NCBI RefSeq assembly: GCF_043641665.1
Contig: NC_092187.1
Coordinates: 999,501 to 1,063,500 of the forward strand
Origin: Enoplosus armatus
Taxonomy: Eukaryota > Chordata > Actinopteri > Centrarchiformes > Enoplosidae
Reading direction: 5' to 3'
Length of the DNA stretch: 64,000 nucleotides
Shown here: piece after piece, positions 1 through 52,264 of the stretch
Layout of the letters: each line of letters begins with the position of its first letter
Numbering within the stretch: position 1 is the first letter of the stretch
Translations under genes and position numbers: made by a program
The notes under the pieces: model-generated
The model's input: the letters and a program-made list of their open reading frames with translations, nothing else
Database searches by the model: none
What the model was told of the DNA's origin: nothing

Positions 1-149
1 AGATCAAAACAGAGCAAAAAGCTATTAGACTTACAATCCTCAGGTGGCTAATGTTGTTCTGTGTCTACTCGATGGTTAAATAAGCAACTGTTTGCTAACG
101 CCATATTAACTTTACAAGATGATAATGTGTCAGTGTTGCGTAAATGAAT

Positions 150-300
150 GGTAAACAATCTCACTTATGTAGCGCTTTTCAACTTTCACAGTTCCCAAAG
201 TTCCATTCACCCATTCGCTCACACCAATGGTGACCGAGCTGCCATGCAAGGCGCTGGTCTCCATCGGGAGCAACTTTGAACCCCCCAACCCGCTCTACCC
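150..300 (+). repeat. Fish interspersed repeat remnant
   Basis: The segment contains tgtagcgcttttcaa followed by ttcacccattcgctcacacc and gctgccatgcaaggcgctgg. These phrases recur in a repeat seen widely in teleost genomes. The family name is not certain. Confidence 0.45.
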
Positions 301-3300
301 TTTCCCTTTTGCAAAACAAACCCATCACCAGAATTTGATTTTGAGAATCAGGGGGGACCAGTGCCGTCTCAGTTAAGGGTGATGGGGTGCTCTTTGCTAC
401 TGTAGTATCGCTGTGTGATTTCAGAGCCTAATTTTCACAGAAAAAAGAAAACCCCTCCTGGTACCCCGCATCTCCCTATATTGGCTCCCAACTGTGCAGC
501 TTTGTCATAGCTGCTCCGCTGAGGTTCAAGAATTGGCGTCAAAAGGTTCCAGGCTCTCTGGCCTTATCCCTCTCTTGGCAGCAGATCAATAGATTAGCGG
601 GGATGTGTGCCCATCCCGCCTCACCTAAATTGCTGTGTGAGAGGTGTATCTGTGAGGGATTTCCGGCAGCCAAGCTCTTAAAACCAACCCCATTTTCTCC
701 CGCTGAAATCTGCCCCCCTTCTTTGTCCCACCCAACTTCTTTATTATTCTTATTCCACCCTCCCTCCCTGTCCTTTCATATTTCTTTTTGGCCTCCTTCA
801 GTCCTCCCTTTCCAGCACCCCCCGCTCTTACCTCACGACCACCTCTCTGTTTCACCTCACAGTGAGCAGCTTGTATTCTCAGCCTGCAAGTAAATCTGTG
901 GCATCCTGTCAATGGGTGACCGGGCATTCCAAAAGCCACATTAATACATCCTTGTGTGTTTGACAGAAGTATCCAGAGTAGATTCATACATCGCCTAATT
1001 TCCTTTTCAGTGCCCCTGTATAAAGGGAGTATAAATAAATGGTAGACTAAAGCTAGCTAGGTATATTTGTAAGTACCTATCCAGCTAGGAAGTAGACTTG
1101 TCCTCATCCTACAGTACTTACACACACGTCTTTAGGAAAGCAGTTTCTTCTTTTGTGGTCTGATTTGTGGTCTTATGTAATATTAACAATCAGAGTTAGA
1201 ATAGCAACCTTTTGCATAAAGTTGCATTCCTGGCAGGTATCCATTATTGCCTTATATAACAATTACGCATAGCCTCATATTAACATTTATCTAGGAAATC
1301 CTCACTAGCACTAGATATAGGTGTAGTAAATTTTAGTCAGTTATTTTGTACGGCTTTCCTTCTAATTTGGAGCAGTGTAGGTTAGCTATGTTAAATGATA
1401 TTTACATGGAAGCAAGTACGTTGAACGTCGGGGGTGCCATAGACAGAGGGAGAAAGAGCTGAGCGAGGCAGCAACGGGAAGTAGATCTTATATTCTGTCT
1501 CCGTATCTTTTGTTGGAAGTCGGAAGTAGCACAGTAACAGTAAGTTTATATTTCTAAAAAGGGAGTAAAAATGGCATGTATTTTGAGTTACATTGAGAAG
1601 GTATAATCATAATGTACCCCTCATAATAAGGAGTACTAGACACTGGACTTGAACATAAACAAAAGCTAACACGTTCACCTACAGTGATCCATTAAAATTG
1701 TAGATTTGGCTGCTGAACTTTTTAAGCTAAATTCCTGGGGTTTGAGAAGTGACGACCCCCGACCCCCTGCACAATGAGTAATGTCACAGAAGGCCCACTC
1801 CACCGACTTCACAGATACCAAATCTCACTCAAACTAAACTGACCTACAGTTATTCGTTATTTCGTGTGTATAATATGGGCGTCATCATCCTTTGTGCTTA
1901 CAAGCATATGTATGTGTGTGTTTGTATTTGTGTGTTTGGGCAAACGATTTTATACAGTGTGCCAACATCAGGACGAGGCATGGGGACGATACAGTGGGTA
2001 TGGGGAGGGTGGGGTCCTCTTTTAAAAATTGAGCCACTGAACCTCAAAATGTCTGTGTACGTCCCTGTTTGCTGGACATCTGTCTTTTGTGTATACTGTT
2101 AAGCTGTGGGTCCACTCGAGCACTTAATATGATTTGTGCTCATTTCCCATTCATTCATATCTACAGTCACCTGGGTACCCATCCAGCAGCCAGACCATTG
2201 GCAGTTGTAGTTGGAGCAGGGTTCGGAGTGACAACCAATTTCCTTGTGATTTGGCCGCTCCGTAGCTGACCAGATGGGCTCTTTCCTTTCTCAGTCCTTT
2301 TCCATGAAGCAGGCAATCAGCCAGGTTCTTCGGACGCAACTGACACTGCTGTAGCCTCGAAATGGATAAGTCTGAGCCCACTGTCGGGCCGCGGCGCTGT
2401 TACTGTGCAACCTTGGGGAAACATCAAGGTCCTTTGACTTTGATGGCAGACAAAGAGACATACTCTCAGCCTCCTGAACCAGAGAGAGCACTGGGGTGTA
2501 ACTTCGACACAAACAAGATTTAATCCCTGGAGCGTGTTTGCCTTCATTTTCTTTTTTTTTTGTAATTTAATTGAAGGCTAACATGTTATTCACAAACTGA
2601 TTAACTTGTAATAATCACATTCTCCAAACCCTTAAGCGGCGCTGTATGCTTCCCGTATGCTTAACAATCTGACAAAGAAAAGATTGTTTTCTCTTAAAGA
2701 CGCAATGCCCAAAAGGCTCGTCGCCTGCTGCCCTTTCTATGTTATCTCCCCACTGTTAATTGCTCATTAGGAGGGAAAACGTGGTTTTAATCATCTGCCG
2801 GTCCCGACTGTCTGAAGTTCATTAGAGCTAATGTCCAAACTCCACAGAGCCACACAGTGGCTGATGGTTCCCGTCTAGACACAAACACCAACACTTGGCC
2901 AATTATTAATACATCCCACCAGAGCCTTTAGTGAGTGTCTTTTGTTTGCTTATGCATGAACATATGCATGTTTGATCCTGACATGACAACATGATACATT
3001 TGTGGGTTATAATTGGGCTGCCTCTGCCTTATTGCGTATTGCGTATTCCTGCAGTTGTACACAAAGCTACATTTCTCCTCAGAAGACCTATGTAACGTTT
3101 GCTGAGCAAACCACGACAGGACTTTGTAAACAGTGAAGCTCAAATAATTGCTTGTCAGGGGACCCACACTTTAACTTAGCCTTATACTCACCGGGGCTGC
3201 TTTTATTTGAACAGTACTAAGAGTATATAACCATGTTAACGACTATGTGAGATTGTAATGTTAATTGTAAAGAAGACCAAACTGTTAGACTGATAAAATC

Positions 3301-3599
3301 TGAGGTTAAAAATGTGTTTGAGGTTTCTGGCAGTCATGCTAAAGTAAATGCTGTCAGATTAATACAAGTAAAATCAGAAAGAAGTAATGTGCAAATAATT
3401 GCAAATGCTTTGGTGGTAACATAAATTAAAAAAAGTCATGTGCTTCTACTCTGAATATTGAATTCGTATGAAATAATTTTTTATCTATATATTCATTCAT
3501 TTATCATTAGATTTAATGTTGCAATATTTCAGTTTAATGTGTTAAGATGTCAACATACCAACATTTTGTGCCGGCCCATTTTGTGCATGTAGGTATGTT

Positions 3600-3870
3600 T
3601 CACTGGATATGTGAACATTTGAACCTGCTGATGTCATTAGGATTCATCATCTGGGCACCATGAATGTCTGTACCACATTTCATGACAATCCATCCCATAT
3701 TTGTCGAGAGATTTCACTCTGAGCCAAAAATGCCAAAGTCGTGGTGGAGCTGGAGGAACAGTCAGGGGATCACCAAAGTCAGCCGGATTCATCCTCTTGG
3801 GGCCATGAATGTCTGATGAGATACTTTTAGTCTGGACCCGTGGCGTGTGGTCCATTAAGGGCACCCAAGA
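3600..3870 (+). repeat. Fish interspersed repeat remnant with internal duplication
   Basis: The phrase ccatgaatgtctg preceded by ggattcatc occurs twice, at about 3640-3671 and 3785-3816. Between them are tttcatgacaatccatccca and gtcaggggatcaccaaagtc. This arrangement is typical of a dispersed teleost repeat built from related modules. No coding capacity is seen. Confidence 0.5.
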
Positions 3871-5206
3871 AATGTTGCCAAATTGGGCGATTTTCCGCCC
3901 ATGTAGGTGGCTGTAGGATGGTTTGTTGTCGGTACAAATTAGCTTCGGTGGGTTGACAAAACTTTAGCCTGATTTGTCAGGGTGCAGATGTTTTTCTTAT
4001 TTTTTCAATACTGATATTATTTTCTGGCTAATAATTACGTTTTTGAACCAACCTGGCAACACTGCCCAAGTAGCAAGAAGAAGTAGTGAAACGGAGCAGA
4101 GGAGGCCGACAGACAGACGGACAGAACGCGTCATAAACAAAGCTTTAGCTAGCCTGCTTGCTTTTCGTGGTTGTAGCAGCGCTCCCGTAAAAGTCACCAA
4201 AACACAGTAGAGACTCTCAGCATAGTTTTTTTTTTTGACAGTATGGCGGATAGCATGCCAAGATTTAGTAGCCCCACCTTGTGGAAAAGTCACGCCACGC
4301 CACTGGTCTGGACCTGTTGTTGAAAACAACATAAAGGTAAAGGTCTGAATAGGTTTGGGCAGAAACCGACTTGGTTTCGGGAAAGATCATGGTTTGGGTT
4401 AAAATAAGTACTGAGGGGACCCTCATCATCATAGTCACTATGGTCATGTTTACGAGACGCCAATGTTCACTGTTTGCCCGTATTAAAGTTATGCGTTTCG
4501 TCTATAACAACATCACTTCACGACCTCCTTTGCTCCCAACAGGTAGGAGCCAGAATTACTTGGGCTGCTAGGTGGCTTCATGTGAATGTAAACATATGTC
4601 GTTTTGGGGCTCTTGCTGAAATGACTGATGCTGTCATTTCTCTTCGGAGGACAGTTAGCAGTGAGACCCGGGTTATATGTTGCATTTGGTCCTTAGATTA
4701 ATGCCTTATACACCGCAATACTGCCCTTTTGTAATTATAGATATTGATAGCCAGGCCTGGCTGAAGGTGGTGACAGCATATCTGCAAGGCAGAAAATGTG
4801 GAGATTGATTACTCCTGCATCGTTGCACAGGTATACCTGGAGGAAAAATGAGAATAAACCTAAGAAAAATATATTGTGTTCATGTGTTTTCATTATATAG
4901 TTAGTTAACTGTACTCCTGTTTTGCCTTATTTCGAGTAACTGTATTAATCCCGTAATTGTCCTGAGTTTCTCATTCTAACAATGCTGTTGCAATGGTTTT
5001 TATTAAGGAATTAATGACTTTTCTTCTAGCTACGCCAGATATAATGAAAATGGTCGTGGGTCACATTGATTTTCTACCTGAGTGTTTTAATATCTGTCAG
5101 GTGCTGCAGGTGCCGACATGTGAAAACCATCAGACCTAGATTGAATAACTTTTGTTTTCCCCTCATGCTTCCCCTTCGGCTTCTTCTCCTCCTCTTTCCC
5201 TCCCAG

Positions 5207-43921
<38,715 letters not shown>

Positions 43922-44560
43922 CCTCGACGCAGCCACGGCCGCTGGTCTCTGCCTCTCCCTCTTCCCCTCTCTGCTTATCTATGCTCACCTTCCGTACAGC
44001 TATTTGTCACTTTTAAAGGCGCAGAAGGGTTGACCCGTGACTTGCCCTCTTTTCTCACCGGTGAAGCTAAACAGGTACATCACACCAACGCAGAGAGTGC
44101 ACATCATCCCTGACTCGCCCACCGCTGTCCCTTATCTTTTCCCCTCTAACTCACCCTGTTATATAGCATCACTTTTCATTTACTGTATGGACGAACAGTG
44201 AGACTGAACCACGACTGTCGCTCTCCTCCCTACAGACTATCATTCAAAGCTTGACTTTTTGAATTCCCCTCACCAGACACGTTTGTCCTCAGCAATTGTT
44301 GACACTAGTCACATTTGGTAGGAGTCCCAGGACGTGCAAGACACCAAATTAAACTAAAACTAATCCCTAAACCAAAGCAGAGCCAGATGAGCAGGTGACT
44401 GTGACATACAGCTCATGGAGACAATTGAGGTACTTTTTTTTTTTTTTTGTAATTTGCGGCAAACACTATACTTTTTGTCGGAGTCATGACTCAGTCAAAT
44501 TGAACCTCACAGACACGATACACATTATCTCCGATCTTGAATAAACGTGCATAAATCTGC
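43922..44560 (+). other. cpne9: Probable cpne9 3' UTR
   Basis: The sequence directly after the copine stop is unique-looking and not obviously repeat-derived. A canonical polyadenylation signal AATAAA lies at 44540-44545. The true end is not provable here, and a longer 3' UTR is possible. Confidence 0.5.
44540..44545 (+). terminator. Candidate polyadenylation signal (AATAAA) for cpne9
   Basis: This is the first canonical AATAAA on the + strand found downstream of the copine stop codon, about 620 bases away, before repeat-rich intergenic DNA starts. Its use is inferred from position only. Confidence 0.45.
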
Positions 44561-44884
44561 TTAGAAATCATAGAAATAAGACGCTTCTTATAATTGCAGA
44601 ACTTGCCTGTGAATCATCATATTTAAAAGCAAACACAGCGAATTGACTCCATGGCAACATTGTACTTCTTGTTTATAGCCTCCAAATTATGGGAACTATA
44701 GTTTCAAAAATTAGATCCTCCAAATGAAAAAAAGAAAATGATAACATGAGTGACAAAATCCATTAATATTATAACTTAAACAATTTTTATATGTGGGCTG
44801 GGGTGCTTGGTGCGCTCAATTCTGTCAGTCACTCCTGACGACCCCTGGTTTTATCCAACCAGAAGAATGGGGGTGACGAGGGGA

Positions 44885-45060
44885 GTAAGTAAGTAAAATG
44901 TTATTTATATAGCACTTTTCAAAAACCTAGGTTGCAAGGTGTTTTACAAAAGGATAAAATAGTGTGCAAAACTCAATCATGAAAACGCCCGAGAGAGTTT
45001 GCTGACCTGACTCCCAGGGGGATACTGTCCCACAGCCCGGGACCCCCCCGAACTGAGAAT
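44885..45060. repeat. Interspersed repeat fragment with GTAA start
   Basis: The segment reads gtaagtaagtaaaatgttat followed by ttatatagcacttttc, then a passage ending cccacagcccgggacc. Elements with a 'ttatatagcacttttc' core are common in teleosts. The family is not assigned. Confidence 0.4.
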
Positions 45061-45236
45061 GCACACATGTTTCCAGACTTGAGCGAAGTACAACTAGCAG
45101 GCCCCAGTATTCAGGGAGACTTTCTGATGAGTATGTTGCAGACTGAGACTGTTGGCAGGTCTAGTGTGGAGGTTTCCGGTCACATGTTCATTATTACCAG
45201 TCACAGACCTTCACACAGACACATGTACTTAGGCAA

Positions 45237-45274
<38 letters not shown>
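45237..45274. repeat. (CA)n microsatellite
   Basis: CA dinucleotides with one AAAC interruption. Confidence 0.95.
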
Positions 45275-45389
45275 GCCTCTCTCTGCCATGCCACACCCAC
45301 CCTCTCTTTGCCCAGCGTGGGCTGAGGCTGGGTGCAGATTGCCCTCCTGCTGTTAGAGAAATGCCAGTCCAACCGGCTGCCCTGCAGAG

Positions 45390-45440
45390 AGGAGGAGGTG
45401 GAGGAGGAGGGAAGGAGGGAAGGAGGGAAGGAGGAGGAAG
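45390..45440. repeat. Purine-only (GGA/GGAA)n tract
   Basis: GGAGGAGG and GGAAGGAGGGAA units with almost only purines on the + strand. It continues as a purine-rich region to about 45560 and is followed by a G-run at 45581-45595. Confidence 0.85.
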
Positions 45441-45933
45441 TGGGAGTAAAGGAAAGAGAGATGAAGGTGTAAGGAAAGAGAGGGAGAAATGGAAAGAAGG
45501 TCATGAGTATGGAGGAAAGAGACAGTGATGGACAAAGGGAAGAGGAGAGGGTCCAAAGATTAGTTTGTTTAATGCCAGAAGGGGGGGGGGGGGGGTAAAG
45601 TTTGGAGCAAGACTATTACTCAGTCTTTAGTTTGAGTTTGATAAGTCTTTGTATGCATAGTTTTGGGGGAAAGACATCTGAGTGAAAGTGAATGCACATT
45701 CTCCGAAAAGCAATATACTTGACTTTCAGTGTAATATTTGTCCTATGCATGCCCCCCCCCCCACCCCACCCACCCCCGACCGTCATGACTAGACGTTTTA
45801 TTCCCAGGCAGACTGGAGCTGTGTACAAAGTGGGCCACAACTGCCACCTAGTGTTCATCATGTGTATAGCAGGGGTGTCTTTATTATGCATGACTTTTGA
45901 ACCTTCCTATACTAACTCACACAGTACAGACGC

Positions 45934-45965
45934 GCGGCCTGATGAAACTGCGGCCTGATGAAACT
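45934..45965. repeat. Two tandem copies of a 16-bp unit
   Basis: GCGGCCTGATGAAACT occurs exactly twice, at 45934-45949 and 45950-45965. Confidence 0.9.
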
Positions 45966-47079
45966 GCACTTACTGCCATAAGTGACGGTAAGTGCAGTGA
46001 ATTCAGGCATCCCGACAGTTCAGATAACATGTTGATCGTAAAGAACTACAGACTCCAACACATCTATGTCAGCGTGGTGATGGTGACTTAGAGGGGTGTT
46101 TATGCTGTTTTATGTGCTGTGTACCTATATTCATTATTTTTTATAAACTTGTAATACGTTTAATTGTTTTTGCATGTTGAGGAATAGATGTGATACAGTG
46201 TTCAAGTGGTTGTTGTCATTGCAACTGATCATAAACAAAAAAAAGGAGATATATCTCGAAGTAATATGCATTCTTCTTGCGTCACTACACATTTTCATTT
46301 GTAGATTTTCGAACTAACTTGCTGTGTCCGGTGTCTTGCAGAAACATAGTATATTCAGTGAGTGAAACTTGTGAATTTCCCCACGGAGAGACATGTATTT
46401 TTGATATTTTGCAATGTTATGGCCTGTTCCCGGGGTCATAAAAAAAAAATATAGACATGTACAGTTTCTGCAAGACACCAACGGTATCAAAAAGTATTGT
46501 GAGGACACTTCAATCCTGCGGTGTGATTTTTGTACAACAAGAGCATCTTTGTCTGTCCCTTTATCTTTGTCTTATGGCTGTATGAACATGGTATACGCAG
46601 CCCAATGATAACTGGGCGGATATGGTTTCATTGTAAAGTACAGTACAAGATGAAATGTTTCCCACTCGTTTGCTTACAGTAGAGCTATGAAAGCCTTTTA
46701 CATTTGTGTCTTTAATAATAAATATATTGTATCGTATATTGGATGTTGACGTTTTTATGAATGTCCATACAAGAAGAATATAGAGGTTTGAACTTAGAAA
46801 CCCTTACCTGTGTCTTTACAAATCTGTTGTGTCCGCACACTTCATTACACACAACCATGCATAATGTGTGCTCCGTAGCTGATTTACAACACTCGTGGAT
46901 TCGTATCTGTTTCCATCTTGCGTTGAAAATAAATACAGCACCTGACAGAGAGTTGCGATACAAACATAAATGAAATTGTATGGCTGAAAGATCTATTGTT
47001 AATATGAAAATAGCTGATTGATTATAGCGGCATACTTATAACACGTGGTATAGTTTTGGTTTAGTTTGCCCGAGATCTA

Positions 47080-47240
47080 TCAGAATCAGAATCAGAATCA
47101 GAAATACTTTATTGATCCCCGGGGGGTGGGGGGGATTGTACAGTACCGGTGCTCCCATTAAAGAGTAGAAAGTAGCATAATTTAGACCTAAAAGTATGTA
47201 CAAAACAAAAATAAGAAATACAAATACAAATACAAATAAA
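47080..47240 (-). repeat. LINE 3' end with (GATTCT)n tail
   Basis: The + strand has repeated ATCAGA units, then aatactttattgatccccgg. On the minus strand this reads as a LINE 3' end with an AATAAA and a short terminal repeat. A G-run follows the tail. Confidence 0.5.
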
Positions 47241-48554
47241 AAAACCCACCTCAACACAAGGGAGGTGACTAGAGATTTTGATTTTTTGGACTTCAATGGT
47301 TGAAACATTTGTGATAATCCACTGACATCATTGCAAACAGGAATTTGCAAACAGGAATTTTTATTGCTGCTTGGCAGGAATATAATCTGAAAATGTTTGG
47401 CTACTTTGGAAAAGTGTTAGTATATGTGTATGTCGTAAATATCAATAAAGACCCTGTTCGATTGATTTCTTGTGCAGGGACACGTACACGTGTTTTTAAA
47501 GTGTGCTATTAATGTAGACACTAGCAAAGGGGAGAAAGACCACAGGTCACTGCAATTGCACAGAGTGACGACCTATATAACATGACTTAAAAGACTGCCT
47601 AGATGTAAACGTGCTACTCAGGCAGGAGTCAAGGAGAGACCGGGAGGGGGGGGGGTTCATTCAGAGGGGCTGACAAGCAGCTCAGGAAGTGAAGGACTGC
47701 ACTGTAGAAACTTGACACATGGTGGAATGGGACTGATCTGCCTTTCACGCAGGTGCACTCACCAAAAGATGACTTCATTTTCATAGCACATCACTCTCCA
47801 ACAGCTCTGGACAACAACAAGCAGATCCTGATGTCATAACAACATTCTTTTTTTTTTCTTTTTTTTTCCTTCCCAAACATATTTTTTTATGAATGTGTGG
47901 AAAGAAGCAAGGAACAACATCTGGCAAAAACACGTGTTTTTTTAAAGGGACCCGAACAAACCCGGTTTTGTGGGACTTTGGGTAATAGGTCAGAGAGGCT
48001 TAGCTCAGGGAAACTTCGGGCAAACACAAATGAAGCCTTCAAGCTGGGAAGAAAAAAAGAACACTTGAAGTTTGCAGCAAGATGCTTAAGGGCTACTAGA
48101 GTTGGACAGGCTACTGTAAGATTGGGCGTAACGCTTTTTCAATAACATTGCTTTCACTAGGGGTCTCAAACAAAGGCCACTGAGGGCTTTGCACGTGTTC
48201 CAGCGTGGTTTCCTCAGACGTTAACTGGAACCAAGAACGAGAGTGGCTCAGCAAGGCTACATGATCGCTTATGAGAGTGCAGAATGACCAAGAGTAAATG
48301 ATAAAGGAGAAGTAATCGTGTTGGATTTTAAAAGACTCCATAAAAGCACCGGTAGTATAACTAATAACAACAATGTGGCCTTTCTGTTTTTCCACTTACC
48401 TCAACACTGAGCTGCTTTACAAAACAGCCTTTTGTTGTTATGCTGTCACAGCTGAGAGGTGCAGTTATAAACCACAGCGAGACGCCGCCAAAGTCGGCAC
48501 AATCACACGCTGTCTACAGCCATGTAGCGTCTCTCCCGGAGGGCTGAGTCCAAT

Positions 48555-48860
48555 CCTTTTAAAGGAATAGTTTGACGAAATGCACTTATTCGCTTTCTTG
48601 CAAGATTCACGTGTCTGTTACGGTAAAGCCACAGTCAGCAGCCAGCTAGCTTTGCTTGGCGTAAACGCTCGTTTAATTCTTGCAAAATGCAAAATGTCAA
48701 CTTCTTTCTACACTTCTTGATTTTCTTACCTTTGGACAGAGACAGCTGTTTCTCCCAGCCCCCAGTCATTGACTTAGCTGAGCTAAGCTCCTCGACTGCA
48801 CAGAGACAGGTGTCAATCTTCTTACCTAACTCCCGGCGAGACAGCGGTGAGTGCATCCTG
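48555..48860 (+). repeat. Teleost MITE-like repeat (family A), fuller copy
   Basis: The segment starts ttttaaaggaatagtttgac, followed by cttattcgctttcttgcaag and agccacagtcagcagccagc. It matches the known order of a dispersed fish repeat, although the right half is diverged. Confidence 0.5.
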
Positions 48861-50059
48861 AATCACGCTACTATTCTTTTCATGACGAATGTTAGACATT
48901 GGTTAACACTGGTATGACACTGGAGGACACATTCAGCTCCCACTGCACCTTCTTGCTAAAAAGGTATTCACTCACTGTAACGTGAGCTGGTAGTTTGGAT
49001 AAAATCACTCACTGAGTGGCTGGTATGCTCCTGCCACCAGTGTGCAGTTGCAATTACGTTAACAGCATACTCGGATGACATTGCGTCTTGCGTATTGTAC
49101 TTTCCTCATTTCAGTCCACTCACAACTGATTATCTCAATGTGAGCGGGCAGTCCGGTCCAAAAAAAACGTGTTTGACAATACATCTCTTCCTCGTCACAC
49201 AGCTTCTCAGTCTCTTCCCATCACTGGAATCTGTGAATAGGCAGAGACATAACTTAAAGTCATTAAATCATGAGTTGGCCACCATCATGTACATACTCAA
49301 GCAAACCATATTTAGATCAGAACAGACGGAGGAGGAAGGGGATACATAATACCCTCATTTTGGAGTTTGAATACAGGCAGAGCTTTGTTCTCTGTGTCTG
49401 TAAACAGTTTGGATTAGGACTACAGATCCAGGCATAATATTCTCTGTGGAGCATGGCAGTAGCCATGACAGTGGAAAACACTGCAGCCTCTGTCTTGGAA
49501 AACAATATCTGGGACCTGAGGAGTTTTGGAAAACAATGGCGGTAGTGACTGAATTTATTATTACTTCTTACGCCGTAGTAGATCCCAGCAGCAAAAGGTC
49601 ATTCCATTAAAGATCCAATCCTTAAAAGTTCAAGACAAAGTGACGCAATGAATCCTCTCAGCCCGTGGTTTCTCAGGGGAGGGCCAGAAACAGAAAGGTA
49701 CAATGAGCTGTTGAATTTCTAGTTGCTGCTCAAGGTGCATTTGCTGCCCCTGTGGTCAATACGCGGGTGAATTTGAGTGAAACCTCTATTATTAAAACAC
49801 ATCTGCTGTTAACCACCAGTCACCACAGAAGTCGCCAAATTATCAGCTAGACTGGAATTTTAAGGATCATCAGTGTGTAACAGTTCTGTGAGAGAGGCTT
49901 GGGGTACTCCCCAGTACCCCAAGTAAACTAAAAACCTGCATTAAGTGACTTTTTTGAGCACTTGGGAGCAAAAAAAAAACAAAAAACATTGACATATTAC
50001 CTTTTATGGTGTACTTCTAAGCAGTTACCTATACACATCCGGCAAAAACAATATATATT

Positions 50060-50190
50060 TTTGACCTTTGGAGAGACACAGGCTAGCTGTTTTCCAGTCA
50101 TTATGTAAAGCTAAGCTAACAGGCTGCTGGTGATAGTTTCGTAATAAGTGGTATATTTTCTCTTCAAACTCTCCACAAGAAAGTGAATAA
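50060..50190 (-). repeat. Teleost MITE-like repeat fragment (family A)
   Basis: The segment reads ggagagacacaggctagctg then ttatgtaaagctaagctaac and ggctgctggtgatag. It is reversed relative to the copy at 48555. Confidence 0.45.
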
Positions 50191-51023
50191 GCGCATTTCC
50201 CAAAATGACAAACACCCGCAGAGTTGAGGGGAACTTCAGAGTAACGTACACATATTTATTTGAATATTGATCATGGCACCCTTAAATGAAAATATCGTGC
50301 TTTTTTTTTTATTGAATGCAACACTTCACTTATTTCATTGCAACTAACAACTACTTGTTTGCTACTTTACCCCACTTCAGTGATAAACCCTGTACTGAGG
50401 AATGCCGTCAAATGAAAACAAGGCCATCTTTTATGCACCTGATCCCCTGGCCCCCCCACCCCTGCGGAAGCATTACAGGGACAGGGGACATTAATCTCAC
50501 AGCAGGCATTGTGTGATTTTGTATATTTTGATGCCATCTGTGGGTTTTTAGGTCCGTGTAAACTTTTTTTTTCCAAATTAGCATCAGGTATTTATCAAAC
50601 ACCCACTCAGAGAGACAGATGACACTGCTCCATTAGTCCCTTTAAATAGAATATCTCATTTCAGGTATCAGGTTAAATAATAATAATAATAAACCTTATT
50701 CCATTTTTAATATTATTATTTTACTTAGCACCGTGTGCCTTCCAACTACACTAACAACCACTGACTGACGCCCTATATAATGATGTCTCTGACCTGACTG
50801 GCAGGAACGTACACATATAAATATACAATAAATATTCACATAAAACCATTACCCAAAAATATGGACAATATCTTAATCAATATTTTCACACCCAAAATCG
50901 ACTACAATAGATATCTTACATGAATAAAAACATCCCACCATACAACCAAACTCCCCTTCCCTACCCACTTCCCCCTGGGAGAAGGAGAACAGGCAGAGGT
51001 GAGTTTGTGTTAAAATATCACCT

Positions 51024-51025
<2 letters not shown>

Positions 51026-51075
<50 letters not shown>
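51026..51075. repeat. (GT)n microsatellite
   Basis: A pure GT run of about 50 bp, the longest uninterrupted dinucleotide tract in the window. Confidence 0.96.
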
Positions 51076-51080
<5 letters not shown>

Positions 51081-51329
51081 TACCCGTGTACAAATATCTG
51101 TATATATGTTTTTACCAATTAATATGTTTCGTCATAACATTTACTATCAATGACCTAGTAACAGCAACTCGCCGTTACATGCATACAGGACTTTTTAAAA
51201 TAAAGTTACAGAGTGCTTTCCATGGTTGAACCAGGATTAAAACATTTCAGATATAAGATAAGATAAAAACAAAAATAATGATACTAAAATAGATAAGACA
51301 TGTTGGAAATAAAACGGTGTGCTGTTTAA

Positions 51330-51790
51330 AAGGTGTCACAGATTCTGCAGATGGTCAGGTAGGTTGTTCCAAAGCTGAGGGCCCTGACCACTGTCACCTT
51401 TAGTCTTTAGACCAGCAGAGCCCCTGCCTGAGGATCGGATGCTGGGCTCTGGCTCGTATGGGAGCGGCAATTCAGCAATATAACTGGGAGCTAAACCATG
51501 AAGTGCTTGAAAGGTAATCAGTAAATTCTTTAAAAGGTCTGAAATTCTCCTTTGTGAAGACGTACAGAAATTGCTCATGGGGGAGGCTTCAGTTTCAATA
51601 GAGGTGAACCGACCTACACAGGACACTATTGGCCCCATGGCGTCAAATATTCCCTAAGAACCAAACCAGTGTGTGTGTAAGCATAAGTGGGCAGGTACTG
51701 GCTTGATACCTGAGGTCTGATGACAACAGAATTGGTTCATGACCTTGAGAGGCAGGTGATGAACTCTGGCCTGGTCTTGTTTTTATAGGG
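51330..51790 (-). repeat. Fish interspersed repeat
   Basis: The segment includes aggttgttccaaagctgagg, ctaaaccatgaagtgcttga and aggtaatcagtaaattcttt. Similar passages (refer to 'gctaaaccatgaagtgcc') occur throughout teleost genomes. The open frame on the minus strand is not supported as a gene. Confidence 0.45.
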
Positions 51791-52264
51791 TAAACAATTG
51801 AAAAGGGATGTATCTCCTCAGTCTTGTCCTGTTTTTTTTTTAAGAGTAACAGAGCAGAAGCAACGATGACAAAAAACGGTTCAAAACATTGAAATAATAA
51901 TAACTGAATGAATGAACGTGCGACAGTGAACTCTGTTACATATCACATGCGTCATCGTGCCTGAAGTCACGGTTCATTCACCTATCTCTCGCTTTCTCTC
52001 TCACTCTTTAACCTTGGAACGTACCCGGACTCACTATTGGCCAAAGTGTCGTGTGTTGCTTCACTCTACATCCACTGTCATCTTGCACCGAGAGCCTATT
52101 TACTGTCACACTCACTCGTAAGAACGCGAACGTTTGCCGCTTTCAGTGCTTGACGTTTATCATTTGATCCATGCATTTGACTCAGAGGTGATGCAGTTGT
52201 CATAGTTTGGCTCAACAGATACTGGATTTTTGAGTCTGACACAATTATCAAAATCGAATGATGA

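Larger units (their letters stand above)
1..5206. other. Non-coding flank or first intron upstream of the first visible copine exon
   Basis: No exon encoding the expected copine N-terminus (ending in SDP before a GT donor) was recognised on the + strand. Because the first visible exon enters in phase 1, this stretch is most simply intron sequence. It holds two interspersed-repeat remnants (150-300 and 3600-3870). The open frames present are short and lack family resemblance. Confidence 0.6.

Noticed and set aside
45067..45528. 153-codon open frame on the + strand
   Set aside because: It runs across a CA microsatellite and a purine tract, has no recognisable domain, and no splice or promoter context.
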